The notes beneath the pieces were generated by a model that was not told the origin of the DNA, did no database searches, and was given only the letters and a program-made list of their open reading frames with translations. From DATMMS01 sp036824145 (GTDB lineage: Bacteria; Chloroflexota; Dormibacteria; DASZGP01), in assembly GCA_036824145.1 (NCBI GenBank), contig DAITAT010000052.1:1-12404 (forward strand): 12,404 bases of DNA, read 5' to 3'. Position numbers and translations under genes: made by a program. The first letter of the stretch is position 1. Each line of letters begins with the position of its first letter. This document shows positions 1 through 9,490 of this stretch, piece after piece.

Positions 1-2466
<2,466 letters not shown>

Positions 2467-2485
2467 CCGTCGCGCCGCCCACGCC

Positions 2486-2491
2486 TAACAT
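2486..2491 (+). promoter_or_regulatory. -10-like box for leaderless uvrC
   Basis: TAACAT fits the TANNNT -10 pattern and ends 6 nt before the uvrC GTG. No Shine-Dalgarno-like run lies between uvrA and uvrC. With transcription starting about 7 nt downstream of the box, the mRNA would begin at or beside the GTG. No convincing -35 was seen. The box supports the GTG at 2498 as the start and suggests uvrC can be transcribed independently of uvrA. Confidence 0.5.
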
Positions 2492-2497
2492 CGAACC

Positions 2498-4360
2498 GTG
2501 GCCACGCCGCTGATCGCCGATCGCCCCGACCTGCTCAAGGAGCGCCTCCGTCAAGCTCCCGACGGGCCTGGCGTCTATGTCATGCGCGACGACAAGACCA
2601 AGGTCATCTACGTCGGCAAGGCGATGAACCTCCGTAACCGGCTTCGCAGCTACTTCCAGGCCGGCGGCCCGCCGCATCCCCGGACGGCGCAGATGGTGCG
2701 CAAGGTGTTCGATTTCGATGTCCTCACCTGCAGCACCGACCAGGAGGCCCTGCTGCTCGAGTGCACCCTGATCAAGCGCTACCGGCCTCGTTACAACATC
2801 CGCCTCCGCGACGACAAGAACTACCTCTATATGAAGGTGCCGCGCAAGGGTGACTTCCCTCGCGTCTACACCGTCCGCAAGGTTGCCGACGACGGCGCCC
2901 GCTACTTCGGCCCCTTCACCAACGCCGGCGCCCTGCGCACCACGATGAAGACGCTGCGCCGGATTTTTCCCTACCGCACCTGCTCCGACGAGACTCTCAA
3001 GCGGGGCCGTGTGTGTCTCGACTATCACATCAAACGCTGCGCCGGTCCGTGCGAGGACCTCATCGGCCGGGACGATTACCACCAGAACCTGGAGCAGATC
3101 AGCGTCTTCATGGACGGGCGACCAAAGGAACTGCTCCGTTCCATCCGGGGCGAGATGATGGCCGCCTCCGACTCGCTGGAGTTCGAACGCGCCGCCCGGC
3201 TCCGCGACCGGGCCTCGGCCCTGGAGAAGGTGGCGCAGCGGCAATCGGTGCTGTCGCAATCGGTACGGGAACAGGACGTGATCGGCCTGGCGCGCAGCGG
3301 CGCCACCGCGATCGTGGCGGTACTGACGGTGCGTGGCGGCCAGGTGCTGGGGTCGGAGACCTTTGAGCTCGAGGGATCGGCGGAGATGGAGACTGGGGAG
3401 ATCGTCAACGGCTTCGCCGGGCAGTTCTACGGCGACGCCACCAGCTACCCCAGAGACGTGCTGGTTCCCGAGGTCATCGCCGACGGCGACACGCTGGCCG
3501 CCTGGATGACCGGTCGTCGCGGGGCTCGCGTGACGATATCGGTGCCGGAGCGGGGAGCCCGGGTACGGCTCCTGGAGATGGCCGCCAACAACGCCGAGGA
3601 AGCTCTCACCCAGGCGACCATCAAGAAGGACTACGACAGCGAGCGGGCCGAGAAGTTGCTGGCGGACCTGCAGGAGGCGTTAGGGCTCGACCGCCTGCCG
3701 CGCCGAATCGAGTGCTACGACATCTCCAACCTGATGGGCACCGACCCCGTGGGCTCGATGGTGGTCTTTGAGGATGGTCGCCCGCGGCCGGCTCATTACC
3801 GGCGCTTCCACATCAAGGGCGTCAAAGGCGCCAACGACTTCGCCATGCTCCAGGAGATGCTGCGCCGTCGTTTCACGCGGCTGGCCGCGGCCCGCGTCGA
3901 CACCGCGGAGCGCACTCACAAGCACGACGACGATAGCTTCGAGAGCCTCCCCGACCTGGTCATCGTCGACGGCGGCAAGGGCCAGCTAAGCGCTGCGCGC
4001 GAGGTCATGGAGCAGCTCGGGGTGCACCAGATCACCACCTTCGGCCTGGCCAAGCAGAAGGAGGAGCTGATCCCCAGCGGCGGCCCCACGGTGCGGCTGC
4101 CGCTGGGATCGCCGGCGCTATTCCTGGTCCAGCGCGTGCGGGACGAGGCCCACCGCTTCGCCATCAGCTTTCATCGCCGCACCCGCGCCAAGGAGCGCCT
4201 CGCCTCGCCCCTCGATGCGGTTCCCGGCCTTGGCCCCAGGCGCAAGCGCCAACTAATCAAGCGCTTCCGATCGCTGGCGGGGGTGCGCGAGGCCAGCCTC
4301 GCCGAGCTTGCCACGGTGGTCCCCGAAGCGGTTGCCCGAGGCATCAAGGAACAGCTCTGA
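2498..4360 (+). CDS. uvrC: UvrABC excinuclease subunit C
   Basis: Dual-incision nuclease of nucleotide excision repair; it joins the UvrB-DNA complex and cuts both sides of the lesion. At 620 residues it is full length (E. coli about 610). The N-terminal GIY-YIG domain shows GVY at 25-27, YVGK at 38-41 and Arg46 in LRNRL. Four cysteines (162, 173, 181, 185) match the spacing of the UvrC iron-sulfur cluster ligands. A UVR motif for UvrB contact lies near 211-245. The RNase H-like 5'-incision domain carries Asp408 (CYDIS), Asp447 (NDFAM), Asp491 (IVDGGKGQ) and His552 (RDEAHRF), spaced as in E. coli except for one shorter loop. C-terminal helix-hairpin-helix motifs (VPGLGPRRKRQL) close the protein. 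The start is GTG, with a -10-like box 6 nt upstream and no ribosome site. Its 3' end overlaps convergent lgt by 17 bp. Certain. Confidence 0.98.
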   Translation: MATPLIADRPDLLKERLRQAPDGPGVYVMRDDKTKVIYVGKAMNLRNRLRSYFQAGGPPHPRTAQMVRKVFDFDVLTCSTDQEALLLECTLIKRYRPRYNIRLRDDKNYLYMKVPRKGDFPRVYTVRKVADDGARYFGPFTNAGALRTTMKTLRRIFPYRTCSDETLKRGRVCLDYHIKRCAGPCEDLIGRDDYHQNLEQISVFMDGRPKELLRSIRGEMMAASDSLEFERAARLRDRASALEKVAQRQSVLSQSVREQDVIGLARSGATAIVAVLTVRGGQVLGSETFELEGSAEMETGEIVNGFAGQFYGDATSYPRDVLVPEVIADGDTLAAWMTGRRGARVTISVPERGARVRLLEMAANNAEEALTQATIKKDYDSERAEKLLADLQEALGLDRLPRRIECYDISNLMGTDPVGSMVVFEDGRPRPAHYRRFHIKGVKGANDFAMLQEMLRRRFTRLAAARVDTAERTHKHDDDSFESLPDLVIVDGGKGQLSAAREVMEQLGVHQITTFGLAKQKEELIPSGGPTVRLPLGSPALFLVQRVRDEAHRFAISFHRRTRAKERLASPLDAVPGLGPRRKRQLIKRFRSLAGVREASLAELATVVPEAVARGIKEQL

Positions 4361-5165
4361 CAACTGGTGCGACGCGAAAGAAGAGCCAGAGGCCCCCAGC
4401 GATGAGCGGCAGCGCCGTGACCTGCGCCAGCTTCAGTCCGCCGAATCCCGCCGGGGTGGCCCGGAACGTCTGCATGAAGAGCTGCCCCGCCGCCCAGCCG
4501 GCCAGGAAGAGGCCGCTCAGCTGACCAGGGTGTAAGACGCGGCGCCGGTAGAGCCAGAAGAGAAGACCGAACAAGGCCGCATCAAACACCACCTCGTAGA
4601 TCGCCACCGGCTGCTGGGTCCGCCCCAGGGACTCGGCCGGGAGCAGGAAGCTGCCGGTGCTGGTGTACTCCACGCCCCAGCCCCTGGTCCCGTACCCCAG
4701 GATGTCACCGTTGATGACGTTGCCGACCCTGCCGATCGCCAGTCCCAGCGGCGCCATCATCGCCCCCAGGTCGAGGAGTCGCAACACCGGCAACTGGTAG
4801 CGAGCGGCGTAGATCCACGCCCCCAGCACCGCCCCGAAGATGCCGCCATAAAAGCTCAGGCCGCCCTGCCAGAGCGACAGCGCCTCGCCGATGTGGCTGG
4901 GATTGAGGTAGTGGCCGGGGTCGTTCTCGAGGATGTAATAGAGGCGCGCTCCAAGGAGTCCGAAGAGTGCCGCCACCAGGACCGCGGAGAGCACCTGGTC
5001 GCCGTCGAGGCCTTCGCGGTCCGCTTCGCGAGTGCCCATCCAGATGGCGGCGATGAAGCCGACTGCGACCAGCACGCCGTACCAGTAGAGATTGAAGCCA
5101 CCGAGGTGGGCGGCGATGGGGTCGATGCCGATCCGTACGCACTGGGGAAGCTGACAGCTGGCCAT
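4344..5165 (-). CDS. lgt: Prolipoprotein diacylglyceryl transferase
   Basis: Inner-membrane enzyme that transfers diacylglycerol from phosphatidylglycerol to the lipobox cysteine of prolipoproteins, the first step of lipoprotein maturation. The 273 residues match the family length and form about seven hydrophobic segments. The Lgt signature spans about 101-154: GGLSFYGGIFG, Asp132, AP at 138-139, then GRVGNVING with Arg146 and Asn149 (E. coli Arg143 and Asn146). QPVAIYE at 185-191 corresponds to the HPSQLYE motif, and Arg235 (FRATP) to E. coli Arg239. Tyr106 occupies the place of the E. coli catalytic-region His103. The ATG start lies 7 nt after a TATACT box with no ribosome site. The gene is opposite to its neighbours: it converges on uvrC and diverges from whiA across 23 bp. 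The lipoprotein encoded at 9500-10531 is a plausible substrate. Confidence 0.96.
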   Translation of the reverse strand: MASCQLPQCVRIGIDPIAAHLGGFNLYWYGVLVAVGFIAAIWMGTREADREGLDGDQVLSAVLVAALFGLLGARLYYILENDPGHYLNPSHIGEALSLWQGGLSFYGGIFGAVLGAWIYAARYQLPVLRLLDLGAMMAPLGLAIGRVGNVINGDILGYGTRGWGVEYTSTGSFLLPAESLGRTQQPVAIYEVVFDAALFGLLFWLYRRRVLHPGQLSGLFLAGWAAGQLFMQTFRATPAGFGGLKLAQVTALPLIAGGLWLFFRVAPVVRAVP

Positions 5166-5172
5166 CGGCAGC

Positions 5173-5178
5173 AGTATA
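5173..5178 (-). promoter_or_regulatory. -10 box for leaderless lgt
   Basis: Read on the minus strand the bases are TATACT, close to the TATAAT consensus, followed by exactly 7 nt and then the lgt ATG. There is no Shine-Dalgarno in the 7 nt, so a leaderless transcript is expected. The box shares bases with the whiA -10 on the other strand. No TTGACA-like -35 was found at the usual distance. Confidence 0.6.
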
Positions 5179-5182
5179 TGTT
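5175..5182 (+). promoter_or_regulatory. -10 box for leaderless whiA
   Basis: TATATGTT contains two overlapping -10 candidates: TATATG (5175-5180) and TATGTT (5177-5182), the latter ending 6 nt before the whiA ATG. CTGACA at 5151-5156 resembles a -35 and lies 18 nt before TATATG; it is inside lgt coding sequence. No Shine-Dalgarno precedes the ATG, which fits leaderless initiation. The site overlaps the lgt -10, so the two promoters cannot easily be occupied together. Confidence 0.5.
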
Positions 5183-5188
5183 TGCCTC

Positions 5189-6118
5189 ATGGAAGGCGCC
5201 GAGGCGTCGTTTGCCAATGATGTAAAGCACGAGCTGGCGCTTCAGCTTCCCGCCCGGCACTGCTGTCAGCTCAGCGAGCTGGAGGGCCTCGTCGCCTCGG
5301 CGCCAGCGGTCCGCGACGGCGGACGGGTGAGCGTCAAGCTGGCAGGCAACATCGCCGCGCGCAAAGCAGTGCGGCTGGCGCGGCTCCTGGAGGCCGGCGA
5401 TGACGCTCGCAATGAGGGCCACTTCCGACGGGGTGCGACGCATTTGCGACCCAGTTATCGCGTCAGCTTCGCCACCGACGTCAATGGCCCCCTGCATACG
5501 CTCGATCAAACAGCCGGCGCACCGACTCGGATCTGCTGTCGGCGGGCGTTTCTGCGGGGCGCCTACCTGGCTGGCGGCAGCGTCAGCGTCGGGGCATCCG
5601 GCTACCACCTCGAGCTGGCCTGCGCCGTCGCCGACGGCGCCGCGGCGGTGGCGGAGACGATGGCGGCCCTGGGGCTGCACGCGGGGCGCCGTCAGCGGGG
5701 CGGCCGCCACATGCTCTACCTCAAGGGCAGCGAAGACCTGGCCACCATGCTCAAGGTGATGGGCGCCAGCCACGCGGTGCTCCGGTTCGAGAACGACCGG
5801 ATCGTGCGCGAGATGCGCGCCCAGGCCAACCGCCAGGCCAACACCGAGACCGCCAACCTCCGACGGATCGTCGACAGCAGCCTGCGCCAGGCCACCGCGG
5901 CGCGCCGCTTGAGCGCCTCCGGGGTGCTGCAGACGCAGCCGCGAGCCCTCCGGGAGATCGCCTCGGTGAGGCTGTCGATGCCGTCGGCAAGCCTGGAGCA
6001 GCTGGCGTTCCGGCTCAGCCTGAGCAAGTCGGCGGTCAATGCGCGCCTGCGCCGGCTGGTGGCGGTGGCGGCGGAGGCTGGTCTGGTAGATTTGGCTCGA
6101 TCGCGCACCCGCCGATGA
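5189..6118 (+). CDS. whiA: WhiA family DNA-binding protein
   Basis: WhiA is a DNA-binding protein found mainly in Gram-positive bacteria. In Streptomyces it is a sporulation cell-division regulator acting with WhiB; in Bacillus it influences division and metabolism. The 309 residues match the family length. The N-terminal domain begins SFANDVKHEL (7-16). A degenerate LAGLIDADG homing-endonuclease-like domain contains CCRRAFLRGAYLAGGSVS at 116-133 and GYHLEL at 138-143. The conserved linker NRQANTETANLRR lies at 214-226, and a C-terminal helix-turn-helix at about 267-291. The ATG follows a -10-like box by 6 nt. gap follows after 71 bp, as in the usual whiA-gap-pgk-tpiA-secG order. The usual upstream partners rapZ and yvcK are absent here, lgt being in their place. 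Family assignment is firm; the regulatory targets cannot be read from the sequence. Confidence 0.95.
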   Translation: MEGAEASFANDVKHELALQLPARHCCQLSELEGLVASAPAVRDGGRVSVKLAGNIAARKAVRLARLLEAGDDARNEGHFRRGATHLRPSYRVSFATDVNGPLHTLDQTAGAPTRICCRRAFLRGAYLAGGSVSVGASGYHLELACAVADGAAAVAETMAALGLHAGRRQRGGRHMLYLKGSEDLATMLKVMGASHAVLRFENDRIVREMRAQANRQANTETANLRRIVDSSLRQATAARRLSASGVLQTQPRALREIASVRLSMPSASLEQLAFRLSLSKSAVNARLRRLVAVAAEAGLVDLARSRTRR

Positions 6119-6178
6119 CCGGCGCCCACTTCAGTGTTTTGAGCGCGAGCGAACGTGACTTGAGACGCATCCTGCAAC

Positions 6179-6183
6179 GGAGG
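6179..6183 (+). promoter_or_regulatory. Shine-Dalgarno of gap
   Basis: GGAGG with a 6-nt spacer to the ATG at 6190 is a canonical ribosome site and fixes the gap start. It contrasts with the leaderless-looking starts of uvrC, lgt and whiA, and implies that gap mRNA has a 5' leader or arises by read-through from whiA. No TANNNT box was found in 6119-6178; TAGATT at 6087-6092, inside the end of whiA, is a weak promoter candidate. Confidence 0.8.
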
Positions 6184-6189
6184 ACGTGA

Positions 6190-7209
6190 ATGGCCATCAA
6201 GGTCGGGATCAACGGTTTCGGGCGGATCGGACGCAACGTCTTCCGGGCCACCAAGCGCTTCGACGACATCGAGGTCGTCGCCGTCAACGACATCACCAGT
6301 CCGCAAACGCTGGCCCACCTCCTGAAATACGACAGCGTGCTGGGGAACTACGCCGGCGATGTCAGCGCCGACGGTGACAACCTGGTCGTCGACGGCCAGC
6401 GCATCAAGGTCCTGGCCGAGCGCGATCCCGGCAACCTTCCCTGGGCGGACCTCGGGGTGGACCTGGTGGTCGAGTCGACCGGCTTCTTCACCGACGCCGA
6501 GAAGGCCAAAGTCCATATCGAGAAGGGGGGCGCCAAGAAGGTGATCATCTCGGCTCCGGCCAAGAACGAGGACATCACCATCGTCATGGGTGTCAACGAC
6601 AAGGCCTATGACCCGGCGGTGCACAGCATCGTCAGCAACGCCTCCTGCACCACCAACTGCCTGGCGCCGGTGGCCAAGGTGCTCCACGAATCGTTCGGCA
6701 TCAAATCCGCGCTGATGACAACGGTGCACTCGTACACCAACGACCAGAAGATCCTTGATGCGCCGCACGAAGACCTCCGTCGCGCCCGCGCCGCCGCCGT
6801 GAACATCATTCCCACCACCACCGGCGCGGCCAAGGCCGTGGCGCTGGTGCTTCCGGAGCTGAAGGGCAAGTTCCACGGGATGGCGCTGCGGGTCCCGGTC
6901 AAGGACGTGTCGCTGGTCGACCTGACCGCGGTGCTGGAGAGGGACGTCACGGTCGACGAGATCAACGCCGCCATGAAGCGCGCCTCGGAGGACGACCTCG
7001 AGGGCATCCTGGGGTACACCGAGGAGGAGCTGGTATCCACCGACTTCCAGGGCGACCCCCACTCCTCGGTGCTCGACGCCAAGTCGACGATGGTCATCGA
7101 CGGCAGGCACGTCAAGGTCCTCAGCTGGTACGACAACGAGTGGGGTTACTCCTGCCGCGTCGTCGACCTGGTCCGGTTCATGGGCCAGCAGGGCTACCCG
7201 ACCGCGTAG
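6190..7209 (+). CDS. gap: Glyceraldehyde-3-phosphate dehydrogenase, type I
   Basis: Oxidises and phosphorylates glyceraldehyde-3-phosphate to 1,3-bisphosphoglycerate in cytosolic glycolysis; reversible in gluconeogenesis. It has 339 residues, normal for the family. The Rossmann fold opens with INGFGRIGRN (7-16), and Asp34 after the second strand favours NAD over NADP. The catalytic cysteine is Cys153 in SNASCTTNC and its partner is His180 in TVHSYTNDQ. Phosphate-binding and S-loop features (PHEDLRRARAAA, IPTTTGAAKA) and the C-terminal WYDNEWGYS motif are intact. The ATG has a strong ribosome site. The reader pgk follows after 18 bp in the same frame as the gap stop, so the two are very probably co-transcribed. 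Whether this copy is glycolytic or gluconeogenic is not decided by the motifs, but the linkage to pgk and tpiA favours glycolysis. Confidence 0.98.
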   Translation: MAIKVGINGFGRIGRNVFRATKRFDDIEVVAVNDITSPQTLAHLLKYDSVLGNYAGDVSADGDNLVVDGQRIKVLAERDPGNLPWADLGVDLVVESTGFFTDAEKAKVHIEKGGAKKVIISAPAKNEDITIVMGVNDKAYDPAVHSIVSNASCTTNCLAPVAKVLHESFGIKSALMTTVHSYTNDQKILDAPHEDLRRARAAAVNIIPTTTGAAKAVALVLPELKGKFHGMALRVPVKDVSLVDLTAVLERDVTVDEINAAMKRASEDDLEGILGYTEEELVSTDFQGDPHSSVLDAKSTMVIDGRHVKVLSWYDNEWGYSCRVVDLVRFMGQQGYPTA

Positions 7210-7227
7210 TCGGCAGCCCTCGGCTAC

Positions 7228-8240
7228 TTGGCACTGCGGACCCTCGACCACCTCGACGTCGAGGGCAAGCGCGTCCTGCTGCGCGTNNNNNNNNNNNNNN
7301 NNNNNNNNNNNNNNNNNNNNNNNNNNNNNNNNNNNNNNNNNNNNNNNNNNNNNNNNNNNNNNNNNNNNNNNNNNNNNNNNNNNNNNCCGGCGAGGTCCTG
7401 ATGCTGGAGAACGTCCGCTTCGAGCCCGGTGAGGAGTCGAATGACCCCGCCTTCGCAGCCCATCTGGCGGCGCTGGCCGATTGCTATGTCAACGACGCTT
7501 TTGGCACCGCTCACCGGGCCCACGCCTCGACCGAGGGCGTGGCGCACCTGCTGCCCAGCGCTGCCGGCCTCCTGATGCAGCGAGAGTTGGAGTTCCTGGG
7601 CCGGGTGCTGACGGATCCGGCGCCGCCGCTGGTGGCGATTGTCGGTGGGGCCAAGATCTCGACCAAGATCGGCGTCATGGAGAGCCTGCTGCCGCGTGTG
7701 AGCCGGTTGCTGGTGGGCGGGGCGATGGCGTGCACCATGCTCAGGGCACGAGGCGCCTCCGTGGGGGCGAGCAAGGTCGAGGAGGACCAGCTCGAGACGG
7801 CGCGGGGACTGCTGGCCGCCGGCGGCGACAAGTTGCTGCTCCCCGTGGACGCGGTCGTCGCCGACGGCTTTGCCGCCGACGCCGCGACCAAGGTTGTCGA
7901 CGCCGACTCCATCCCCGACAGCTGGATGATGCTGGACGTCGGCCCGCGGACCGTCGACGCTTTTGCCGCGGTCATCGCCTCGGCGGGCACGGTGGTCTGG
8001 AACGGGCCGCTGGGCGTATATGAGATGGAGCCCTTCCGGCGCGGCACCGAGGCGGTGGCCGAGGCGGTGGCCGGGAGCAAGGCCGTCAGTATCGTCGGTG
8101 GCGGCGACCTGGCCGCGGCGCTGGCCAACCTCGGCCTGGATCAGGCCATCACGCATATTTCCACCGGCGGAGGCGCGACCCTCGAGTTCCTCGAGGGCAA
8201 GCAGCTCCCCGGCATCAAAGCCCTGGAGGAGACCGCATGA
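7228..8240 (+). CDS. pgk: Phosphoglycerate kinase, interrupted by assembly gap
   Basis: Transfers the acyl phosphate of 1,3-bisphosphoglycerate to ADP, the first ATP-yielding step of glycolysis. Twenty N-terminal residues (from LALRTLDHLDVEGKRVLLRV) precede 100 Ns; 283 residues follow, with LENVRF, NDAFGTAHRAHAST, IVGGAKISTK, NGPLGVYE, GGGDLAAAL and STGGGATLEFLEGK, covering the rest of the N-domain and all of the ADP-binding C-domain. The two parts are in different frames across the Ns, so the run is not true length. About 87-90 residues are missing, including the DFNVP and HLGRP substrate-binding motifs. The start is chosen as TTG at 7228 because it is the only usual start codon between the in-frame gap stop and the PGK homology; it has no evident ribosome site. 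The 3' end overlaps tpiA by 4 nt. Nothing suggests a real pseudogene. Confidence 0.95.
7287..7386. other. Assembly gap inside pgk (100 Ns)
   Basis: Exactly 100 Ns is the conventional placeholder for a scaffold gap of unknown length. PGK family length implies that about 260 bases are hidden. Because the pgk frame is at phase 1 before and phase 0 after the run, the true length should be 2 modulo 3 if the gene is intact. Confidence 0.97.
8225..8229 (+). promoter_or_regulatory. Shine-Dalgarno of tpiA
   Basis: GGAGG inside the last codons of pgk, with a 7-nt spacer to the tpiA ATG at 8237. Together with the ATGA stop-start overlap it indicates translational coupling of tpiA to pgk. Confidence 0.8.
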
Positions 8241-9007
8241 ACCGCACCCCACTGGTCGCCGGCAACTGGAAGATGAACAAGACCGTGCCTGAGTCGCTGG
8301 CGCTGGTGGCCGGGATCGGGGCGGCACTGCCGCGGTTGGACGCCGTCGAGGTGGCCCTGCTGCCGCCGTTCACCAGCCTCTGGCCGGTGTCGACTTCAGG
8401 GATCGCGGACAGGGGCGTGGTTCTCGGCGCCCAGAACCTCTACTGGGAGACGAGCGGTGCCTTCACCGGTGAGATCTCGCCGGCGATGCTCAGCGGCTGG
8501 TGCCGGTATGGCCTGATCGGCCACTCGGAGCGCCGGCGGCTGTTCGGTGAAACCGACGAGAACGTCAACCGCAAGGTGCACGCGGCGCTGAGCGCCGGGC
8601 TCCGTCCGATGGTAGCGGTGGGGGAGACGCTCGAGGAAAACGAGGCCGGGCGCACCGAGGAGGTCCTCGGACGCCAGGTGCCGGCTGGGCTCGCGGGGCT
8701 GGATCAAGCCCAGGGCCTCCAGGTGGTGATGGCGTATGAGCCGGTGTGGGCCATCGGCACTGGCAAGACGGCCACTCCCGACCACGCCGAGCAGAGCTGC
8801 GCGCTGATCCGGCGCCTGGTGGCCCAGGCCCTGGGCACAGCGGTGGCGGAGTCGGTGCGGATCCTGTACGGCGGCTCGGTCACGCCTGCCAACGCGGTCG
8901 ACCTGATGAGCCAGCCCAACATCGATGGGGCCCTGGTCGGCGGAGCCAGCCTGGTGGCGGCCGACTTCCTGGCCATCGTCGCCGCCGCTACCCCCCAGCC
9001 GGCATGA
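8237..9007 (+). CDS. tpiA: Triosephosphate isomerase
   Basis: Interconverts dihydroxyacetone phosphate and glyceraldehyde-3-phosphate in glycolysis; a cytosolic TIM-barrel dimer. The 256 residues match the family. Catalytic residues are Lys12 (NWKMN), His96 (GHSERR) and Glu168 (AYEPVWAIGTG), the last followed by flexible loop 6. Phosphate contacts are given by YGGSVTPAN and DGALVGGASL near the C-terminus. The ATG overlaps the pgk stop as ATGA and has a good ribosome site, so the start is secure. A membrane-protein gene follows after 6 bp on the same strand. All key residues are present; no anomaly. Confidence 0.98.
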   Translation: MNRTPLVAGNWKMNKTVPESLALVAGIGAALPRLDAVEVALLPPFTSLWPVSTSGIADRGVVLGAQNLYWETSGAFTGEISPAMLSGWCRYGLIGHSERRRLFGETDENVNRKVHAALSAGLRPMVAVGETLEENEAGRTEEVLGRQVPAGLAGLDQAQGLQVVMAYEPVWAIGTGKTATPDHAEQSCALIRRLVAQALGTAVAESVRILYGGSVTPANAVDLMSQPNIDGALVGGASLVAADFLAIVAAATPQPA

Positions 9008-9013
9008 GGCGGG

Positions 9014-9490
9014 ATGTCGTACGGTAACGCGCCGCCACCGGAAGGGGCCCCCGTCCCGCCCCAGGAGCTGATCGGCGCATCAATCTTCCTGGGCTTGGTT
9101 TCGGTGGTCTCGATCTCACGGCACGGGTCCTACCTGATCACACTGGGCATGGGCCGGAGTGCCCTCGACGTGGTCAGCCTGGGTGTGATCGCCCTCAACG
9201 CCGTCGGCTTCGCGGGCTCCCTCTGGCTGCTGGCGCTGCGCCGATGGGCCTGGGCGCTGTGCCTTGGGTACGCCGCCATCGAAGTCTGCCTCCACCTGTA
9301 CTACGCCTTCGCCGACCTGGTGCCGGGGACGCTCGGCCGCGGCTCGCCGCAATGGCTGGGCGGACTGGGCGAGTTGGTGCTGGGCCTGGTTTTCCTGGTC
9401 GTCCTGGCATTCCTGTTGGGTCCGGAAACGCGCGACCAGCTCGACGCGCGCGAGGCCTACCGGCGCGCGGGGTCAGCCTCGGGAAGCTGA
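9014..9490 (+). CDS. Unknown four-helix membrane protein
   Basis: I do not recognise this 158-residue protein. The N-terminus is proline-rich (PPPEGAPVPP, residues 7-16), followed by four hydrophobic segments at about 19-35, 51-75, 78-100 and 114-136, and a charged, Arg- and Glu-containing cytoplasmic-like tail from 137. There is no lipobox and no evident catalytic motif. His94, Tyr96 and Tyr97 in the third segment and a tryptophan/arginine pair (RRWAWAL, 76-82) are the most distinctive residues. The ATG lies 6 bp after the tpiA stop with a weak purine-rich stretch (GAGGCGGG) directly before it, so it probably belongs to the gap-pgk-tpiA transcript. Its 3' end faces the phospholipase-like gene with 9 bp between stops. 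Coding status is supported by length, the membrane pattern and tight spacing. Confidence 0.75.
   Translation: MSYGNAPPPEGAPVPPQELIGASIFLGLVSVVSISRHGSYLITLGMGRSALDVVSLGVIALNAVGFAGSLWLLALRRWAWALCLGYAAIEVCLHLYYAFADLVPGTLGRGSPQWLGGLGELVLGLVFLVVLAFLLGPETRDQLDAREAYRRAGSASGS

Noticed and set aside
6119..6189. Possible promoter or riboswitch between whiA and gap
   Set aside because: TTGAGC at 6139-6144 has no -10 at the right distance, and 71 bp shows no folded motif I recognise; only the ribosome site is supported.
5716..7251. Open frame of 511 codons on the minus strand opposite whiA and gap
   Set aside because: Low-complexity Val/Asp/Gly/Leu/Arg-rich translation with no motif, lying wholly opposite two well-identified genes; a codon-bias shadow of GC-rich DNA.
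7140..7286. ATG at 7140 as an upstream start for pgk, within the end of gap
   Set aside because: Its translation before the Ns has no PGK similarity; the true N-terminus is in another frame from 7228.
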